A stretch of 64,000 nt of DNA from contig NZ_AWSA01000004.1 in assembly GCF_000576595.1 (NCBI RefSeq), forward strand, positions 62,001 through 126,000, read 5' to 3'. Positions 35,839 to 44,283 of the stretch are shown piece after piece. This stretch comes from Intrasporangium oryzae NRRL B-24470. Its GTDB lineage: Bacteria > Actinomycetota > Actinomycetes > Actinomycetales > Dermatophilaceae. The translations under genes and the position numbers were made by a program. The notes beneath the pieces are model-generated. The model ran no database searches, was not told the origin of the DNA, and saw nothing but the letters and a program-made list of their open reading frames with translations. Numbering within the stretch: position 1 is the first letter of the stretch; every line of letters starts with the position of its first letter.

Positions 35839-35991
35839 GGGCACCTCCGGTCCGCTCGGGTCCGGCCCCGGATGGGCTGGACCCACCAGAGACAGTCGAC
35901 CAAAGGTTGGCCGGGATGACAATGCCTTCGAGACGTATGCCGCTCAGCCAGTTCGGGGGTGCGTGTCGGTGGGTGCCTCTAGCCTCGGGTC

Positions 35992-36372
35992 ATGATCGAC
36001 CATTTCGGTATCAACTGCTCCGACCTGACCGCGAGCGCACGGTTCTACGACGAGGTCCTCGGCGTCCTCGGCTTCACCCGGCAGATGGACTTCGGCGTCG
36101 CGATCGGCTACGGCCCCGAGGGTCACCCGGTCTTCTGGATCAGCGGCTGGGACGGCCCCGAGCCCAACCGTGAGGTCCACGTGGCCTTCCAGGCGGAGGG
36201 TGTCGACGCGGTGCGGGCGTTCCATGCCAAGGCGATGGACCTCGGGGCCGAGTCCCTCCACGAGCCGCGCCTCTGGCCCGAGTACCACCCCGGCTACTTC
36301 GGGGCCTTCGTCCGCGACCCCGACGGCAACAACGTCGAGGCCGTCTTCCACCGCGCGCCCCCGGAGAGCTGA
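35992..36372 (+). CDS. VOC family (glyoxalase-like) protein
   Basis: 126 residues, single vicinal-oxygen-chelate domain: DHFGINCSDLTASARFYDEV, then FQAEGVDAVRAFHAKAMDLG, then YYGAFVRDPDGNNVEAVFH-like YFGAFVRDPDGNNVEAVFH. Metal ligands His3 and the C-terminal Glu are in place. Usual roles are glyoxalase, dioxygenase or resistance proteins; not specified here. Diverges from the SRPBCC gene over about 150 bp. Confidence 0.85.
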   Translation: MIDHFGINCSDLTASARFYDEVLGVLGFTRQMDFGVAIGYGPEGHPVFWISGWDGPEPNREVHVAFQAEGVDAVRAFHAKAMDLGAESLHEPRLWPEYHPGYFGAFVRDPDGNNVEAVFHRAPPES

Positions 36373-36488
36373 CCGAGCCGGCAGCCCACGGCCCGCGACT
36401 GCCGCCGGGCGGGGCGAGGCGGAGCGGCAGTCCCGCCGGGGCCGCCGGGCCAGCTCGACGGCATACGTCGTCTGCTGTGCTCGGTCGA

Positions 36489-36526
36489 GCGGTCGCGTCC
36501 GTCCCGAGACGGGAGGACGCGACCGC
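36489..36526. terminator. Hairpin between convergent VOC and tex genes
   Basis: Arms GCGGTCGCGTCC and GGACGCGACCGC; the 14-base interior, GTCCCGAGACGGGA, is itself self-complementary. A GGCATAC heptamer lies at 36,460 just left. Serves both strands. Confidence 0.75.
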
Positions 36527-36539
36527 AGGTTCGGGGCCG

Positions 36540-38903
36540 TCAGCCCTGGTAGCCCGCGCGGCGCAGGGCCTCGGCCATCGCGCTGTTGACGGGGGCGCCC
36601 TCGTCCCGGCGAGGCCGGTTGCCGCCGTCGCGCCCTTGGCCGCCGTTGCCGCGCTGGCCCCCACGGCCGGGCGCGGGACGGCCGCCACCCTGGCGCGGGC
36701 CCGTCGCCGGACCGCCCGGCGTGACCTCGTCGTCGAGGCGCAGGGTCAGGGAGATGCGCTTGCGCTGCATGTCGACGTCGAGGACCTTGACCATGACGAC
36801 GTCACCCGGCTTGACCACCTCGCGCGGGTCGCGCACGAAGCTCTTCGACAGCGCAGACACGTGTGCGAGACCGTCCTGGTGGACGCCGATGTCGATGAAC
36901 GCGCCGAAGGCGGCGACGTTGGTCACGACGCCTTCGAGGGTCATGCCGGGCCTCAGGTCCTTGACCTCCTCGACGCCCTCCTTGAACGTCGGCGTCCTGA
37001 AGGTGGGGCGCGGGTCGCGCCCGGGCTTGTCGAGCTCGGCGAGGATGTCGGTGACGGTCGGCAGGCCGAACTTCCCGTCGACGAAGTCCTTCGGCGAGAT
37101 CGACTGCAGCACAGTCGAGTTGCCGATCAGGCTCGTGAGGTCGTGACCGGTCGCCTGGACCATGCGCCGCGCGACGGGGTAGGCCTCCGGGTGGACGGCG
37201 GATCCGTCGAGCGGGTCCCCGCCGGTGATCCGGAGGAAGCCGGCCGCCTGCTCGAACGCCTTCGGTCCGAGGCGTGGCACGTCCTTGAGCGCCGTGCGCG
37301 ACCGGAAGGCGCCGTGGGTGTCGCGATGCGTGACGATGCTCTCGGCGAGGCTCGCCGTGATCCCGGAGACCCGGGTCAGCAGGGGAGCCGACGCCGTGTT
37401 GACGTCGACGCCGACGGCGTTGACGCAGTCCTCGACGACGGCGTCGAGCGAGCGCGAGAGGGCGACCTGGGAGATGTCGTGCTGGTACTGGCCGACGCCG
37501 ATCGACTTCGGGTCGATCTTGACGAGCTCGGCGAGCGGGTCCTGCAGGCGGCGCGCGATGGAGACCGCGCCGCGCAGGGACACGTCCATGCCGGGCAGCT
37601 CCTGCGACGCGAACGCCGACGCGGAGTAGACGGACGCGCCGGCCTCGGAGACGACTGCCGAGGTGAGTCCCAGCTGGGGGTGGCGCTTGATGAGCTCGGC
37701 GGCGAGCCGGTCGGTCTCGCGGGAGGCGGTGCCGTTGCCGATGGCGACGAGCTCGACGCGGTGGGCCGCCGCAAGACGCGCGAGGGTCTCGATCGAGCGG
37801 TCCCACTGGTTCTGCGGCACGTGCGGGTAGATCACGTCGGTGGCGACGACCTGACCGGTGGCGTCGACGACGGCCACCTTGACGCCGGTCCGGAAGCCGG
37901 GGTCGAGACCCATCGTGGCCCGGGCACCGGCGGGCGCGGCTAGGAGCAGGTCGCGCAGGTTGGCCGCGAACACGCGGACGGCCTCGTCCTCGGCGGCGGC
38001 CCGGAGTCGCATGCGCGTGTCGATCCCGAGGTGGACGAGGATCTTCGTGCGCCAGGCCCAGCGCACCGTGTCGGCGAGCCACGTGTCGGCGGGCCGTCCC
38101 CGGTTGGCGATGCCGAAGCGGTGGGCGATGGCCCGCTCGTACTCCGTCGGACCGACCGGTGGCTCGTCGGTCGGGGGCATCGGGTCGATCGAGAGGGTGA
38201 GGACGTCCTCCTTCTCTCCGCGGAAGAGGGCGAGGACGCGGTGCGACGGCATCGACGCGAAGGACCCGGAGAAGTCGAAGTAGTCGGAGAACTTGGCGCC
38301 CTCCTCCTCCTTCCCGGCCCGGACCTTCGAGCCGACCCGGCCCTGCTTCCACATCCGCTCGCGGAGGTCGCCGATGAGGTCGGCGTCCTCCGCGAAGCGC
38401 TCGACGAGGATCGCCCGCGCGCCCTCGAGGGCCACCGTCGTGTCGGCCACCTCGCGCGCGGCGTCGACGAAGCCCGCAGCGGCAGCGGCCGGGTCGGTGT
38501 CGGGGGACGTGAGCAGGAGGTCGGCCAGCGGCTCGAGTCCCGCCTCCCGCGCGATCTGCGCCTTGGTGCGGCGCTTCGGCTTGTACGGCAGGTAGATGTC
38601 CTCGAGGCGGGCCTTGGTGTCGGCGGCCATGATCTGCGCTTCGAGGGCCGGGTCGAGCTTGCCCTGCTCGCGGACCGACTCGAGGACCGTGCGCCGGCGG
38701 TCCTCGAGCTCGCGCAGGTAGCCGAGCCGCTCCTCGAGCGTGCGCAGCTGCGAGTCGTCGAGGCCGCCCGTCACCTCCTTGCGGTAGCGCGCGACGAACG
38801 GCACGGTCGCGCCCCCGTCGAGCAGCCCCACAGCTGCCGTGACCTGACCATCGCGAACCCCGAGCTCCTCGGCGATCCGCTGCTCGACCGACTGCACAAC
38901 CAC
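36540..38903 (-). CDS. tex: Tex family RNA-binding transcription accessory protein
   Basis: 787 residues from GTG 38903 (GAGGAG 10 bases upstream). Tex features: N-terminal helices (TVPFVARYRKEVTGGLDD), RNaseH/YqgF-like core (MGLDPGFRTGVKVAVVD), helix-hairpin-helix (VRVDVNTASAPLLTRVSGI-like VDVNTASAPLLTRVSGI) and a C-terminal S1 domain (GMTLEGVVTNVAAFGAFIDI). A Gly/Arg-rich RGG-like tail follows the S1 domain, an actinobacterial addition that may bind RNA. Tex acts on transcription complexes and RNA. Upstream alternative start ATG 38942 is less supported. Confidence 0.93.
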   Translation of the reverse strand: MVVQSVEQRIAEELGVRDGQVTAAVGLLDGGATVPFVARYRKEVTGGLDDSQLRTLEERLGYLRELEDRRRTVLESVREQGKLDPALEAQIMAADTKARLEDIYLPYKPKRRTKAQIAREAGLEPLADLLLTSPDTDPAAAAAGFVDAAREVADTTVALEGARAILVERFAEDADLIGDLRERMWKQGRVGSKVRAGKEEEGAKFSDYFDFSGSFASMPSHRVLALFRGEKEDVLTLSIDPMPPTDEPPVGPTEYERAIAHRFGIANRGRPADTWLADTVRWAWRTKILVHLGIDTRMRLRAAAEDEAVRVFAANLRDLLLAAPAGARATMGLDPGFRTGVKVAVVDATGQVVATDVIYPHVPQNQWDRSIETLARLAAAHRVELVAIGNGTASRETDRLAAELIKRHPQLGLTSAVVSEAGASVYSASAFASQELPGMDVSLRGAVSIARRLQDPLAELVKIDPKSIGVGQYQHDISQVALSRSLDAVVEDCVNAVGVDVNTASAPLLTRVSGITASLAESIVTHRDTHGAFRSRTALKDVPRLGPKAFEQAAGFLRITGGDPLDGSAVHPEAYPVARRMVQATGHDLTSLIGNSTVLQSISPKDFVDGKFGLPTVTDILAELDKPGRDPRPTFRTPTFKEGVEEVKDLRPGMTLEGVVTNVAAFGAFIDIGVHQDGLAHVSALSKSFVRDPREVVKPGDVVMVKVLDVDMQRKRISLTLRLDDEVTPGGPATGPRQGGGRPAPGRGGQRGNGGQGRDGGNRPRRDEGAPVNSAMAEALRRAGYQG

Positions 38904-38997
38904 AGAAAACGCACTCCTCAGACCGGTTGGTGAGCCTCGCATTCTGCCGGTATGCCGTCGGGCGTGCTCCCGCGGGTCAGGCCGCCGCCCGCGCCGA

Positions 38998-39039
38998 GGT
39001 GGATCTCCCTGATCCTCACGGACTGCAGGGAGATCCGCC
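38998..39039 (-). terminator. Hairpin after the M28 peptidase gene
   Basis: GGTGGATCTCCCTG pairs with CAGGGAGATCCGCC across a 14-base loop, 14 bases past the stop at 39053. A GTATGCC heptamer lies at 38,950 nearer tex. Confidence 0.75.
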
Positions 39040-39052
39040 CCGGCGCCGTGGG

Positions 39053-40561
39053 TCAGCGCTCGACCGGGGCGTGCTCGTCGGGCGCGGGCCGGAAGTTGCC
39101 CTTGCTCTTGGTGCCGTTGATGAGGTTGGTGCTCATCGCGTAGGACAGCGTGGCGTAGGCGACGGCGTCGGAGTTCGTCTCGAGCGCCCCTGCGTTGTTG
39201 TTCGCGTACGTGTCGCAGGCCTGGTGGTAGCAGGGGTCGTAGGCCTGGCCGGCCGTCCCGCCCCACAGCGCCGCCTCCTCGGCCGTCTTGATCCCCTCGG
39301 CACCGGTGAACAGCCCGCCGGACGGGACACCAGAGGCGATGAAGGGCCCGTAGTCGGAGCGTCCCGAGAAGTCCGTGCCCTTGAAGGGGAGGCCTCGTGA
39401 GGTGAAGAACTTCTCGAACGTCTTCTCGATCTGGGCCGAGCCCGCGGGTCCAGGACCGGCCCCCACGCCGTCGGAGTCGTCGCCGTCGTAGATGAAGAAC
39501 ACGTGGTTCGGCGAGCCGATCATGTCGAAGTTGAGGTAGAGCGCGATCCGGTCGAGCTCGGCCTGCGGCAGGGTGTTGACGTAGTAGGTCGATCCGACGA
39601 GGTTGGCCTCCTCGGCGCCCCACCAGGCGAAGCGCAGGGTGTTCTGCGGCTTGACCTTCGCGAGGTTCTCGGCGACTTCGACGAGGGCCGCAGAGCCGCT
39701 GCCGTTGTCGTTGACGCCCGGGCCGGCGTTGACGGAGTCGAGGTGGGCGCCGGCCATGACGACGTTGCCGGTGTTCTTCCCCGGCAGCTCGGCGAGGACG
39801 TTCGTCGTCGTCGCGATCCCGCGGAAGGTGTCCGTCTTGAGCCGCATGACGAGCCCGGGCGTCTGGGCGAGCTGCTGCCCGACCGCCTGCGTCACCGAGG
39901 TGACGGGGAGGTTGAGGGTGAAGCCGTTGCCGAGGGTCCCGTTGATCTCGCCCGCCTGGTTGTTGTAGATGACCACGCCGATCGCGCCGGCGGCGTACGC
40001 GTTGGACGCCTTGATCGCGAACGTGCACGCGCCGCGGGAGATGAGGGCGATGGTGCCCGGGGTGAAGCCGGCGAAGTCGGCGGCCTCGCAGCCCGGTGTC
40101 GCGTCGGCCGCGGGTGCAGGCAGGGCCGTGACCGACGCCGTCACGTCGCCGCTGCCGGAGTAGGACATGATCGCGTTCGCGACGGGCCCGACCGGCGCGG
40201 GGGACACCTGCTCGAGCACCGACGGCGACAGGACGATGAAGGTCTGGAACTGGAAGTCCTGCTCGGCGACCCGCCAGCCCGCCGCCCGGAGCCGGCCGGC
40301 GACGTAGTCGACCGAGGCGTCGTAGCCGGGGGACCCCGAGACACGTGTGCCGTTGTTGGCATCGGCGATGGCCTGCAGGGCCGCCTGGTGCTCACGGACC
40401 CCGGCAAGGTCGACGCACTCGAGGAGCTTGTCGACCGTGCTGTTGACCCGGCTGGCGCACGTGGTCGGGGCGGCGCCGGCCGACGATGCGATGGTGCCTG
40501 CTGCGGCCAGGGCCAGGCACCCGGCCGTGAGGGACGCGACTGTGCGAGAACGTCCGAACAT
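39053..40561 (-). CDS. Secreted M28 family zinc aminopeptidase
   Basis: 502 residues from ATG 40561; the longer frame adds nine residues. Signal peptide (ASLTAGCLALAAAGTIASSA). A PA domain (GFTPGTIALISRGACTFAIK) is inserted before the catalytic domain. Zinc ligands: AGAHLDSV (His, Asp), GVNDNGSG (Asp), WWGAEEANL (Glu pair, general base), FDMIGS (Asp) and YHQACDTY (His). Related to the Streptomyces griseus aminopeptidase, releasing amino acids from peptides outside the cell. Confidence 0.92.
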   Translation of the reverse strand: MFGRSRTVASLTAGCLALAAAGTIASSAGAAPTTCASRVNSTVDKLLECVDLAGVREHQAALQAIADANNGTRVSGSPGYDASVDYVAGRLRAAGWRVAEQDFQFQTFIVLSPSVLEQVSPAPVGPVANAIMSYSGSGDVTASVTALPAPAADATPGCEAADFAGFTPGTIALISRGACTFAIKASNAYAAGAIGVVIYNNQAGEINGTLGNGFTLNLPVTSVTQAVGQQLAQTPGLVMRLKTDTFRGIATTTNVLAELPGKNTGNVVMAGAHLDSVNAGPGVNDNGSGSAALVEVAENLAKVKPQNTLRFAWWGAEEANLVGSTYYVNTLPQAELDRIALYLNFDMIGSPNHVFFIYDGDDSDGVGAGPGPAGSAQIEKTFEKFFTSRGLPFKGTDFSGRSDYGPFIASGVPSGGLFTGAEGIKTAEEAALWGGTAGQAYDPCYHQACDTYANNNAGALETNSDAVAYATLSYAMSTNLINGTKSKGNFRPAPDEHAPVER

Positions 40562-40686
40562 CGTTGTCCTTCCGTCTGGGGCGTCCACACGGACACCGAT
40601 CCCAGAAATCTAGCCCTGGGCCGAGAGGACGTCGAGAGTCCGCTGATGGTTGCCTGAAGACTGGCTGGGCGTCTACCGGGCTCCTC

Positions 40687-40727
40687 TGACGTGAATCGCC
40701 CCAGACGGAAGCGGGCGAATCACCTCA
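40687..40727 (-). terminator. Hairpin containing the amidase stop codon
   Basis: TGACGTGAATCGCCC at the left pairs with GGGCGAATCACCTCA at the right (13 of 15). The TGA stop at 40,725 is inside the right arm, as in the similar hairpin at 9.86 kb. Confidence 0.65.
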
Positions 40728-42146
40728 ACCCGGGGCGGGGGCGATGGGCCAGTCCGGGGTCGCCTCGGGACCGCGCTGGTGCTCGTACCAGTCGACGGCA
40801 CGGAGGACGCCGACGTCGTCGAACCGCCGTCCGGACACCTGGAGGCCGATCGTCCGTCCGTCGGAGGTGAAGCCGCAGTTGACCGACGCGGCCGGTTGAC
40901 CGGACATGTTGTACGGCACGGTGAAGCCGATGTGGGCCATGCCGAGGTCGTCCTCGCCCCACGGCATCGGCCACTCCGCCCTGAAGGCCGCGACCGGGGC
41001 CACGGGCGACAGGACGAGGTCGAACGGCCCGGTCGCCTCGACGGTCGCCCGCTGCATGGCCATGATGCTCGCGTAGTCGCGCAGCACCGCCCGGCCGTCC
41101 ACCTCGCGCACGGCCGACACCCACCGCTGGATGAAGGGCAGCACTCGTTCCCGGGCCTCCTCGGGCAGCGCCTCGAGGTCGACGAGGGAGCGCACCCGCC
41201 AGAACTCGTCGACGTCCCTGAGCATGCGGTCGGTGAGGAACGGGGCGACCGTCTCGACGCGCGCGCCTGCCGACGCGAACACCCCGGCCGCGCGTTCGAC
41301 GGCCGCGCGGACCTCGGGGTCGACGGGCAGGCCGCACCCGGCATCCAGGTGCAGGCCGACGCGAAGGTCGTGAGCGGCATACGTCTCGGCGTCGAGCCGC
41401 AGATCGAGGGGGGTCGGCGGCAGGCTCGTCCAGTCACGGTTGTCCGGACGGCTGATGACCGTGAGGAGCAGCGCGGCGTCGGCGGCGGACCGGGCCATGG
41501 GACCGGCCACGCGCCCGAGGTAGGGCGCGTCCAGCGGAACGCGCCCGGCGCTCGGCTTGAGCGTGGTGAGACCGAGCCACGTCCCCGGGAGACGGATCGA
41601 CCCGCCGATGTCGGTGCCGACGTGGAGCGGCCCGAACCCGGCTGCGGCCGCGGCTCCGGCCCCGGCGCTCGAGCCGCCCGTCGTCAGCGAGGGGTCCCAC
41701 GGCGAGCGCGTCACACCGTGCAGGCTCGAGACGCCCGAGCTGAGCATCCCCCAGTCGGGCATGACGGTCGACCCGAGGATGATCCCGCCCGACTCCTCGA
41801 TCCGCTCGACGACGGGACTGCTCCGCTCCGGCCACACGTGGGTCACCGCGGCGTTGCCGGCGGCCATGGGGACGCCGACGCGGGCGAGGTTCTCCTTGAC
41901 GGTCACCGGGATCCCGTCGATCGGTCCGAGCGGGGTCCCGGCGCGCCACCGTGCCTCGCTCGCCCGGGCCACGTCGAGCGCCGCCTCCAGGTCGAGGACC
42001 CAGAAGGCGTTGAGCTCCGGCTCTCGCGCCTCGATGACCGCGCCGACGTCGCGCAGGACGTCGACGGGGGACAGCTCGCACGACGCGTATGCCGCTGACA
42101 GGGCTGTCGCGGTCAGGCTCGCTGGACGTCGGGCCGGGTTCGGCAT
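40725..42146 (-). CDS. Amidase signature family hydrolase
   Basis: 473 residues from ATG 42146 with GGAGGGG upstream. Ser-cisSer-Lys triad: VKENLAR (Lys), LTTGGSSAGAGAAAAAG (cis-Ser) and TDIGGSIRLPG (nucleophile Ser). Amidase-signature enzymes hydrolyse amides, including indoleacetamide, nylon oligomers or aryl-acylamides; substrate unknown. Not linked to gatCB-like genes, so not a tRNA amidotransferase subunit. The gene ends in a hairpin. Confidence 0.9.
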   Translation of the reverse strand: MPNPARRPASLTATALSAAYASCELSPVDVLRDVGAVIEAREPELNAFWVLDLEAALDVARASEARWRAGTPLGPIDGIPVTVKENLARVGVPMAAGNAAVTHVWPERSSPVVERIEESGGIILGSTVMPDWGMLSSGVSSLHGVTRSPWDPSLTTGGSSAGAGAAAAAGFGPLHVGTDIGGSIRLPGTWLGLTTLKPSAGRVPLDAPYLGRVAGPMARSAADAALLLTVISRPDNRDWTSLPPTPLDLRLDAETYAAHDLRVGLHLDAGCGLPVDPEVRAAVERAAGVFASAGARVETVAPFLTDRMLRDVDEFWRVRSLVDLEALPEEARERVLPFIQRWVSAVREVDGRAVLRDYASIMAMQRATVEATGPFDLVLSPVAPVAAFRAEWPMPWGEDDLGMAHIGFTVPYNMSGQPAASVNCGFTSDGRTIGLQVSGRRFDDVGVLRAVDWYEHQRGPEATPDWPIAPAPG

Positions 42147-42317
42147 GCGTCCCCTCCGGTGCGTGGGCGGCGTGACGAGGCAACGGTACCCATCGACCGG
42201 GCCGGGCGAGGTCGGTCCCGGCGGGCGCCATCCACACCCCCGAGGTGAGGGCGGAACGGTTCGTGGGCCTGTGGAAAAGGGGCGGGGTGTCGCACGGTGG
42301 TCAGCGATGCTCGGGCC

Positions 42318-42755
42318 ATGCGATTCGACGAGCTGCCCAAGAGCTGGCCCACCCGTCCGGTCACCGACCCCGAGATCTTCGAGGGTGTCATCGACCTCAT
42401 CGTCACCGAGCAGTCGCGCGCCACCGGCGCGGTCTATGCCATCCTCTGCCATCCCGACGGCAGGCTGCTCCAGCCGATCTGCATCGACGACGGCGGCTCC
42501 CGTCCGAGCGTCGAGACGGTCGAGGACGGCTTGCGCGTGCTCCTCCCGGGCGCCGCGGAGCAGGGGGTCGTGTCGGTCGTCATGGCCATCGCCAGGCCCG
42601 GGGGGACGCGGCCGACCGCCCGCGACCGTCGGCTGCGAGCCGTCTTCGAGACCGTCTGCGGCGCGGCCGGTGTCGATCTGCTCGGCGTGGCCATCGCGGC
42701 ACCGGGCGGGGTCGTCGCCTACCCCAAGGACCGGACGGACGACTCCGCGGCCTGA
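42318..42755 (+). CDS. Conserved hypothetical protein
   Basis: 145 residues from ATG 42318 (MRFDELPKSWPTRP); earlier in-frame start at 42297 is weaker. Alpha/beta composition with a compact core (FEGVIDLIVTEQSRATGAVY, LCHPDGRLLQPICIDDGG, GVVSVVMAIARPGG). I recognise no family; it resembles small JAB-like or nucleotide-binding folds only loosely. Diverges from the amidase across 171 bp. Confidence 0.6.
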   Translation: MRFDELPKSWPTRPVTDPEIFEGVIDLIVTEQSRATGAVYAILCHPDGRLLQPICIDDGGSRPSVETVEDGLRVLLPGAAEQGVVSVVMAIARPGGTRPTARDRRLRAVFETVCGAAGVDLLGVAIAAPGGVVAYPKDRTDDSAA

Positions 42756-42850
42756 TGTTGGGCGCCGCGTCCCTCGTGGAACCCTCCGCAGGGGTAGCGT
42801 CGGTGTGGTCCCCAGGTCAGGGGAGCCCGAGCGACTCAGAGGAGAGGCAC

Positions 42851-43126
42851 ATGCTGCAGCCCGGCACCGGGGACGGGACGACGGTCACGGGCCGATACCG
42901 CACGGACCTCGGGCCGGAGTGGTGGGTGGCGGTGGTCCTCGTCCCGGCGGTCCTCGCCCTCATCGGCGCCGGAGCGGGGATCCTGCACGTCTTCCTCTGG
43001 AGCGTCGTCGCGTTCTGCATCGGGACGGTCGGTGCGTCGGCTGCGGCGGCGTTCCTCGTCCCCGAACGACGGGCAGCCGTCCGGGACGGTGGTCCCACCG
43101 AGTCCGCGATGGGCGGGCTCGGATGA
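42851..43126 (+). CDS. Small two-helix membrane protein
   Basis: 91 residues, ATG 42851 with GAGGAGAG upstream. Two hydrophobic segments (WWVAVVLVPAVLALIGAGAG and FLWSVVAFCIGTVGASAAAA) with cytoplasmic ends. No recognised family. Overlaps the next gene by 4 nt, so the two products may be a pair. Confidence 0.65.
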   Translation: MLQPGTGDGTTVTGRYRTDLGPEWWVAVVLVPAVLALIGAGAGILHVFLWSVVAFCIGTVGASAAAAFLVPERRAAVRDGGPTESAMGGLG

Positions 43127-43998
43127 CCTGGGCGCTGCTCGTCCTCGCCCTGGCCGCCGGGGCGGTCGTGACGTGGTACCTCATGGTCAAGCGCGAGCCC
43201 GACCCGTCGACCACACCCCGATCCGCGGCGTATGCCGGGGACGTCCCCGGACGCGATACTGCAGGCGACCCCGGGATCGACACCCGTCTCGACACCGATC
43301 CGTACGGCTTCGTCGGAGATCTTCCCTCGGGTGAGCTGCCGCCCGGTTACCTCCCGGTCGGCGACGTCTCCGCAGGCGCCGTCGAGGTCGGCACGGGCGC
43401 CTACGGCTGGGGGGCGCGCGCCGACGAGGGCTTCGAGCTGGACGCGCTCGCCTGGGACGACGGGTCCGCGGCCGCTGCGGAGCCACTCGAGGGGGCGGAC
43501 GCTGCGACGTGGACCGTTCTCGGGCCGGCCAGCGAGTCGCCGTCCGAGTCGCCCACCCCGTCGAGCACCGTGCCGAGCACGTCGAGCGCTGAGGCCGGCC
43601 CTGAGGCGGGCGGTCAGCCGAGCGCCGAGTCACGCAGCGACACGGACGAACCACCGGCGGTCGCGCCGCAGCCGGACCCTACGGCCGCATCCGAGGCGGC
43701 CTCCTTGGCTGCGCCAGAGCCAGAGCCAGAGGCAGAGCCAGAGTCCGAGTCCGAGTCCGAGCCCGGGTCGGGGCCCGGACCGGGGCAGGCGACCGTGACG
43801 GATCCCGAGCCCGACGGGGTCGATGCCGAGGAGGACGACGACCCCTCCGGGTTCGGCGGCCAACCCACGGCTCCGCCGGACCACTACCTCGCGGACGTCG
43901 AGGGCGACCGGGCCGCAACGCGCTGGATGGCCGACGCCGTCGACGAGGACGCCATCATCCCTCCGCGAGAGAAGACGTCCGAGACCGACGAGGCATGA
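43123..43998 (+). CDS. Membrane-anchored acidic low-complexity protein
   Basis: 291 residues. One N-terminal helix (TWALLVLALAAGAVVTWYLM), then a disordered acidic region with alternating Glu, Pro and Ser (PEPEPEAEPESESESE). Overlaps the preceding small membrane gene (ATGA). Highly biased composition means homology is hard to judge; possibly a cell-envelope or division-related scaffold. A weak GCGGCCCG...CGGGCCGC inverted repeat follows at 43,999-44,038. Confidence 0.6.
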   Translation: MTWALLVLALAAGAVVTWYLMVKREPDPSTTPRSAAYAGDVPGRDTAGDPGIDTRLDTDPYGFVGDLPSGELPPGYLPVGDVSAGAVEVGTGAYGWGARADEGFELDALAWDDGSAAAAEPLEGADAATWTVLGPASESPSESPTPSSTVPSTSSAEAGPEAGGQPSAESRSDTDEPPAVAPQPDPTAASEAASLAAPEPEPEAEPESESESEPGSGPGPGQATVTDPEPDGVDAEEDDDPSGFGGQPTAPPDHYLADVEGDRAATRWMADAVDEDAIIPPREKTSETDEA

Positions 43999-44283
43999 GC
44001 GGCCCGCTACCGGACGGATGAAGGAACGGACGGGCCGCACCACGGCACACGACGACCAACTGGGGCAAACGCCGGTCAACAGCAGGACCGAGGCCCGGAC
44101 GAATCGTGCTCGTCGCGGGTGGCCTGACCCACACCCGGGAGGGACACGCCGGGACGAGCATGCGGGGCGGCCTTGGATTAAGCGCATCGACGACTGGCAG
44201 GTAACCTTTGCGGCGGTCCTGCGCCCACGTCCGCGAGCGCAGCAACTACAACGCCAGAGAACCACGGCGTGCGAGGGAGCACC

